Source of the DNA: an uncultured Collinsella sp.
Lineage (GTDB): Bacteria > Actinomycetota > Coriobacteriia > Coriobacteriales > Coriobacteriaceae
Direction: 5' to 3'
Assembly: GCA_958427895.1 (NCBI GenBank)
Contig: CAUADW010000033.1
Coordinates: 1 to 16,648 of the forward strand
DNA: 16,648 nucleotides
In this document: one piece after another, positions 12,788-16,648 of the stretch
Numbering within the stretch: the first letter of the stretch is position 1
How the letters are laid out: each line of letters opens with the position of its first letter
Translations under genes and position numbers: made by a program
The notes under the pieces: generated by a model
The model's input: the letters and a program-made list of their open reading frames with translations, nothing else
What the model was told of the DNA's origin: nothing
Databases searched by the model: none

Positions 12788-15454
12788 CTACTCCTGCACT
12801 TTGAGGGCTTCGGCCAAGCTGACGCGCTTGATGGAGCGCGTGTGCAGCAGTGCCACGACCAGGTAGGTCGCAAAGCCGATTCCTGCGCACGCCGCCATGG
12901 ACCAAGCGGGCACGTAGATCTCGATATTGCCGTTGTAGGCGAGCAACATCGAGCGGAAGATGGCCGTGAGCGAGCCAATAATGACCGGCAGGCTCAGCAC
13001 GAGCGACGCCACCACGCACAGCGTGATCGAGCGGATGTACAGATGCGAGATCTCGCTATCGCGATAGCCAAAGACTTTCATGTAGCTGATCGAACGGGCG
13101 CTGTGGTCGATCACAGCCTTGGTCAGCAGGTACATAAACAGCAAGAAGATGAACACCGCAAGCCCAACCATCATGCCGATCATTTTGCTCATCATGCCGA
13201 TGAACTGGTCGCCCACGGCGCGCATGTCGTCGGGCGTGGTGTCGCCGGCAAAGTAACGAGCATCGAGGTTGAGCTTCTCGTCGCTCACATAGCCGTTAAA
13301 GTAGGCGGCGTCGTTGCCGAACAGCTCGTTAAAGTCGTCGATGCTCATATAGACATTCATATCCGACTTAGAGCCCCAAACGCAGTCCTTGCCCACGTAC
13401 TCAAAGGAATAATTCTTGCCCTCGTACTTGTCGCGAAGCTTAACCTTCTGACCCTCGCTCCAGCCAAACTTGTCGAGCAAGCCACCGCCAAAGACGACGC
13501 GTCCGTTGCCGACGTCCAGCCCTTTCCAGTAGCGCGAATCGGGCGAGATGCCGTAGATGGAAATCGTCTCCTCGCCATTTCCGCCGCCGCGGTCGTATTG
13601 CAGCTGGTAGACGGCGTATTTCTCGGCCTGCGCGATTGTGCCCGCGCCGTTGTCGGTCGTGTTGACCGGGTGGATGTCGTCGTTGTCAGTGTCGATCTTA
13701 GAGGCCTTGTCAATCAGGTCGATAGTCTCGTCGCGGTCACAGCCGAGGGCATCGGCAAGATCATCAAGGCGCGCATAAAGCGCATCCTTCTTGTCTTGGA
13801 CCTTGGCGAGCGCGTCCTGCGCCGCGGCCAAGCTCTCGGCAGACGGAGATGCGGTCGCGGCATCGGCTGCCGTCTGCGCCGCATCGGCCGCGTCGTCAAG
13901 CTCGTCATCGGCATCCCGGGCGGCGGAAAGCAGCGCGCCGTCCACCGACTGCAAGCGCTCGAGTGCCGACCACTGCTCACATTCCTCGGCGGTGCCCTCA
14001 AGCTCCAGCGGGGCCTTGAGCGTGTACTGGTACTCGGCGACCAGGCTCGTCTCGAGGTTATCCGCGTAGTGCGTCATCGTGGGCAGAATCGCCAGGCCAA
14101 AGAGCAGCAGCAGCGACGCAAACGCAATACCTACGAAGAGCGTGGCGAAGTTGCCCAAGTTGCGCAGGAAGATGCGCAGGCGGAAGCGCGAGACAAAACC
14201 CATGCGCTCCGGCAGCTGCAGGCCGCGCTTGGTGCCAGACTTGCCGCTCGCCTCGTGGCGAAGAAACTGCAACGGCGTCTTGCCCATCTTGCGAAGCAGA
14301 CCCGCCAGCGTGATGAGGATGAGCGCAGCGGCGGGAACCACAGCGCACTTCACAAAGATCCCCCAGCTCCAGTACACCTGGAAGGGAGGCAGGCTGTACG
14401 AACCGTAATAGAGGCTGCGCATGGGCTCGGTAAAGAACACAACGCCGAGCGCGGTGCCCAAAAGCGCCGCGATCACGCCCACGGTAGCGGGAAGCGCAAG
14501 GTAGTGCAGGACGATCTCGCGTCGACGATAGCCGCTGGCGAGCAGCGTGCCGATGATGGCGCTCTCCTCCTCGATGGTGGCGTCGGTAAGGACCACAAAG
14601 ACGAACGCCATGATCACGATGATGATGTCGAGCAGCGTCATCCACATCATGGAGTCGCCGTCTACGTCGTCGCGCGCATAGCCAATGCCCTGGTTGGAAT
14701 CGGCATCGACCAGATCGTCCACGCGCGCATCGGCGTCGGTCAGCGCCTCGACCATATCCTGCTCCGCATCGATGCGATCTGCAGTGGAGAGATCGCGATC
14801 GGTAAAGGTAAAGGAATAGGTGTAGGCGGGTGCGCCGCCAGCGTCCTCGAGCGCGGCAAAGCCGGCGTCGCTGATCTCGGCCACGCCATAGGTGATGGTG
14901 TTCACCGTAAAGTCCGAATTGTTGAGGAACAGCGCCTGGCTATCGGGCTGGGTCATGATGCCGCAGATGGTGTAGGTGCGACCCTCGAGCTCGACCTTAT
15001 CGCCCACGGCGAGGTCGTTGTTGGTGGCGAAGACACGGTCGATTGCCACCTCATCGTCCGTTTTGGGCTCCTTGCCCTCACAGTAGGACGCAATGTCCAC
15101 CTTAGCGCGGTGCGCATAGGTGCGCAGCGTGCGCTTGGTGCCGTCGTCGCCGGCGGTCTTTTTGATGACGGCGTCAATGGAGAAATTCTTGTAGAGCGTG
15201 ACGCCGCCGACGTCCTCCGCCGCGCCTTCGGCAGCCTTGAGTTGCTCGTCGGTGGCCTCGAAGGAGGTGGTCACGCGGCCGTCCTCAATCGTGTACGCAT
15301 CACGCATGTCGTCGATAAGGCAGCTGATGGAGTGGGCCGCGAGCAAAAAGCCCGAGGTGAGGGCGATGCTTCCGCACATAAGCAAAAAGATGCCCAGGTA
15401 CTTGCCGATATTGCGGCGCAGCTCGCGCGGGAGACGTTTTGCGAGGGGTGTCAT
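12788..15454 (-). CDS. Large FtsX-type ABC transporter permease
   Basis: The protein has 888 residues. A membrane helix near 20-42 is followed by an extracellular domain of about 220 residues. The first FtsX domain is at about 268-390 (LLDIIIVIMAFVFVVLTDATIEEESAIIG...LLASGYRRREI). A further hydrophobic segment at about 432-460 leads into a second extracellular domain, about 465-750, containing an Ala/Asp-rich helical segment at about 505-565 (probable coiled coil). The second FtsX domain is at about 752-880 (ARSISYMKVFGYRDSEI). This duplicated layout is that of MacB/YxdM-like permeases that use ATP in the cytosol to drive mechanical work or export at the envelope. The ATG at 15454-15452 has AGGCGG overlapping the ATPase gene's stop region, 8 nt away. 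The substrate is unknown. Confidence 0.88.
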   Translation of the reverse strand: MTPLAKRLPRELRRNIGKYLGIFLLMCGSIALTSGFLLAAHSISCLIDDMRDAYTIEDGRVTTSFEATDEQLKAAEGAAEDVGGVTLYKNFSIDAVIKKTAGDDGTKRTLRTYAHRAKVDIASYCEGKEPKTDDEVAIDRVFATNNDLAVGDKVELEGRTYTICGIMTQPDSQALFLNNSDFTVNTITYGVAEISDAGFAALEDAGGAPAYTYSFTFTDRDLSTADRIDAEQDMVEALTDADARVDDLVDADSNQGIGYARDDVDGDSMMWMTLLDIIIVIMAFVFVVLTDATIEEESAIIGTLLASGYRRREIVLHYLALPATVGVIAALLGTALGVVFFTEPMRSLYYGSYSLPPFQVYWSWGIFVKCAVVPAAALILITLAGLLRKMGKTPLQFLRHEASGKSGTKRGLQLPERMGFVSRFRLRIFLRNLGNFATLFVGIAFASLLLLFGLAILPTMTHYADNLETSLVAEYQYTLKAPLELEGTAEECEQWSALERLQSVDGALLSAARDADDELDDAADAAQTAADAATASPSAESLAAAQDALAKVQDKKDALYARLDDLADALGCDRDETIDLIDKASKIDTDNDDIHPVNTTDNGAGTIAQAEKYAVYQLQYDRGGGNGEETISIYGISPDSRYWKGLDVGNGRVVFGGGLLDKFGWSEGQKVKLRDKYEGKNYSFEYVGKDCVWGSKSDMNVYMSIDDFNELFGNDAAYFNGYVSDEKLNLDARYFAGDTTPDDMRAVGDQFIGMMSKMIGMMVGLAVFIFLLFMYLLTKAVIDHSARSISYMKVFGYRDSEISHLYIRSITLCVVASLVLSLPVIIGSLTAIFRSMLLAYNGNIEIYVPAWSMAACAGIGFATYLVVALLHTRSIKRVSLAEALKVQE

Positions 15455-15462
15455 GGCGCCGC

Positions 15463-16176
15463 CTACCAATCGAGCTCGGCGGCCGCGACGGGCGACTCAT
15501 TGAGCTCGTCCTCGACGATGCGCCCGTCGCGCAGGCGCAGCACGCGATTGGCCATGCGGGCGATGGCAGCGTTGTGGGTGACGATAATGACGGTGCAGCC
15601 GTACTCGCGGTTGACGTCTTCCATGAGCTGCAAGATTTCCTTGGACGTCTTATAGTCGAGCGCACCGGTGGGCTCGTCGCACAGCAGCAGGCCCGGGTTT
15701 TTGACGAGCGCACGGCCGATGGCGCAGCGCTGCTGCTGGCCGCCCGAGACCTGGCGCGGGAACTTGTTGCGGTGCTCGTAGAGGCCCAGCGAACGCAGCA
15801 GGTCGTCGACATTGAGCGGGTTTTTGGACAGGTGCGCCGTGACCTCGATGTTTTCCTTGATGGTGAGATCGGGCACCAGATTATAGAACTGGAACACGAA
15901 GCCCAGCTCGCGGCGGCGATACTCGCCCAGGTCGCCGGCGTTGAGCGTGGTGAGGTCGCAGCCGTCCACCAGAATAGAGCCGGCGTCAGCATCCTCCAGG
16001 CCGCCGATCAGGTTAAGAAACGTCGACTTGCCCGAACCCGAAGGCCCCAGCATGACGCAGATCTCGCCGCGGTTGATGGACGTGTCGATGCCATCGAGTA
16101 CCGTCAGGCGCGCATCACCGTCGCCATAGTGTTTCTTGAGCCCTTTGACCTGGACATAGGCTTGCTTTGTCGCCAT
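15463..16176 (-). CDS. MacB/LolD-type ABC transporter ATPase
   Basis: The product has 237 residues with all ABC motifs: Walker A GPSGSGKST (about 45-53), Q-loop FVFQFYNLVP, signature VSGGQQQRCAIGRAL, Walker B LLLCDEPTGALD, and the switch histidine in VIIVTHN. The ALDYKTS stretch after Walker B and the IGGLEDADAGSILVDG block are typical of the MacB/LolD/FtsE class that pairs with FtsX-type permeases, encoded here 8 nt downstream. I chose the ATG at 16176-16174 (MATKQAYVQVKGL) with GGGGGGT upstream. A nearby ATG at 16188 would add only MGGS and sits within that purine run. The frame extends further, to 16314, but passes through promoter-like sequence. The gene pair has its own promoter. Confidence 0.93.
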   Translation of the reverse strand: MATKQAYVQVKGLKKHYGDGDARLTVLDGIDTSINRGEICVMLGPSGSGKSTFLNLIGGLEDADAGSILVDGCDLTTLNAGDLGEYRRRELGFVFQFYNLVPDLTIKENIEVTAHLSKNPLNVDDLLRSLGLYEHRNKFPRQVSGGQQQRCAIGRALVKNPGLLLCDEPTGALDYKTSKEILQLMEDVNREYGCTVIIVTHNAAIARMANRVLRLRDGRIVEDELNESPVAAAELDW

Positions 16177-16206
16177 GCTACCCCCCATTGTTAGCCTATT
16201 GCTACT

Positions 16207-16235
16207 TTTATAGGGTAATAGTAAACCCAAGTGAA
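16207..16235 (-). promoter_or_regulatory. Promoter of the ABC ATPase-permease operon, with overlapping inverted repeat
   Basis: On the minus strand TTCACT (16235-16230), a 17-base spacer and TATAAA (16212-16207) lie about 30 bases before the start codon. An inverted repeat, CTATTGC (16196-16202) with GTAATAG (16215-16221), six of seven pairs, brackets the -10 box. It could be an operator for a regulator of the transporter. Confidence 0.55.
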
Positions 16236-16269
16236 CTATTTTTGGGCGAGAGTGGGGGTTTGCTTCAAG

Positions 16270-16450
16270 ACTAGTCGTTGGGGACGTTCTTAAACGACTA
16301 GCTGCTGGGGGCACTCTTTCGCCACCCGGCAGTTAGGGACGTTCCCTTTCTGCCGGCAGCTGGGGACAGTCCTTGGCAAGCCGGCGGTTCGGCAAAGACT
16401 GTCCCCAATGACTAGTCGTTTAAGTCTGTCCCCAATGAGTACCCAATGAC
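16270..16450. repeat. Modular palindromic repeat, fullest copy
   Basis: Module A is CTAGTCGTT (16271-16279) with AACGACTAG (16293-16301), a perfect 9-bp stem around GGGGACGTTCTTA. A module with arms CCGGCAG (16326-16332) and CTGCCGG (16350-16356) and inner GGGA/TCCC follows. Module B has arms GGGGACAGTC (16362-16371) and GACTGTCCCC (16397-16406). Then come two further runs containing TGTCCCCAATGA and a final AATGACTAG. The element lies just 3' of the ABC-2 permease stop at 16458 and between it and the ATPase operon promoter. Confidence 0.8.
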
Positions 16451-16457
16451 TAGGCGG

Positions 16458-16648
16458 TTAGGCGCGGGATTTGGTGCGTGCGAGGGCTAGGCCTACGGCG
16501 GCGATGGCCGCGGCAAAGAGCACGGTGACGCCCAGGTCGCAGGCGATGTCCCCCAGCACGGCGGACGTCAAATCCGAGGCAAGCGCCTTGCCAATCGCGT
16601 CGTTCACCCAATATGTCGGCACAAAGTGCGCCACGGTCTGCACGGCCG
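16458..16648 (-). CDS. C-terminal end of an ABC-2-type transporter permease (5' truncated)
   Basis: About 63 residues are visible, ending in TAA at 16460-16458; the start lies beyond the window. The sequence FVPTYWVNDAIGKAL, followed by a 20-residue hydrophobic helix (VTVLFAAAIAAVGLALA) and a short basic tail (RTKSRA), is the usual end of ABC-2 family permeases. In that family a loop with a Pro-x-x-Trp-like motif precedes the final helix. It is on the same strand as, and upstream of, the MacB-like operon, but a 281-base gap with a repeat and a promoter separates them, so it is probably a different transporter. Partner ATPase and substrate cannot be seen. Confidence 0.6.
   Translation of the reverse strand, partial: AVQTVAHFVPTYWVNDAIGKALASDLTSAVLGDIACDLGVTVLFAAAIAAVGLALARTKSRA

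Noticed and set aside
12671..15655. Very long open frame on the plus strand opposite the FtsX permease (about 990 codons)
   Set aside because: It is the antisense of a clear FtsX permease and runs into the ATPase gene. Its composition (Arg, Val, His, Gln rich, no domains) is what G+C-rich antisense frames give.
1..16648. tRNA, rRNA or CRISPR array
   Set aside because: No cloverleaf, rRNA segment or regularly spaced repeat was found by reading. The repeats present are palindromic and irregularly spaced. A covariance-model tRNA search was not possible.

Overview
The window looks like chromosomal DNA from a high-G+C actinobacterium of the class Coriobacteriia, most likely Collinsella or a close relative. 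This is inference: the base composition, frequent GTG/TTG starts, a Mg2+-type NRAMP homologue of the kind described from Eggerthella, and the intergenic palindromes all fit, but no rRNA or other marker gene is present. Almost every gene lies on the minus strand. The exceptions are a truncated gene at the left edge and an alpha/beta hydrolase near 10.2-11.2 kb.

Layout, left to right: (1) 1-320, 3' end of an SGNH-type hydrolase/acyltransferase (+), then a 536-base gene-free stretch holding a long hairpin, a partial palindromic repeat and a 230-bp unit with 34-bp inverted ends. (2) 857-3972 (-), a two-gene metal operon: an MgtE-like protein with PRC, MgtE_N and CBS domains and an atypical membrane part, then an NRAMP-related transporter with Mg2+-type metal-site substitutions. 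They follow a structured ~200-nt leader that looks like a riboswitch but that I could not assign to a class. (3) 4268-5674 (-), a membrane-anchored polysaccharide-deacetylase homologue whose metal-binding residues are replaced. (4) 5747-6897 (-), a YtxH protein and a PRC-barrel protein with overlapping stop and start. (5) 7028-9259 (-), a CNNM/CorC-type protein followed by a stand-alone protein resembling the N-terminal domain of cyanophycin synthetase. (6) 9376-10059 (-), a hemolysin III/PAQR membrane protein. (7) 10246-11211 (+), an alpha/beta hydrolase whose promoter carries two copies of a 14-bp palindrome. (8) 11376-12581 (-), a DUF362 protein with two 4Fe-4S motifs, convergent with the hydrolase across a shared terminator. 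(9) 12788-16176 (-), a MacB-like ATPase and a large FtsX-type permease, preceded by the 3' end of an ABC-2-type permease at 16458-16648.

Three of the proteins belong to families linked to Mg2+ handling: NRMT-like importer, MgtE-like sensor/channel homologue, and CNNM/CorC. The first two are 8 nt apart behind one leader and probably act together. A family of modular palindromes occurs four times, each just 3' of a gene. The candidates most worth following up are the leader plus NRMT/MgtE-like pair, the stand-alone CphA-N-like protein, the degenerate deacetylase, the duplicated operator at the hydrolase promoter, and the palindrome family, whose stem shows a compensatory base change.
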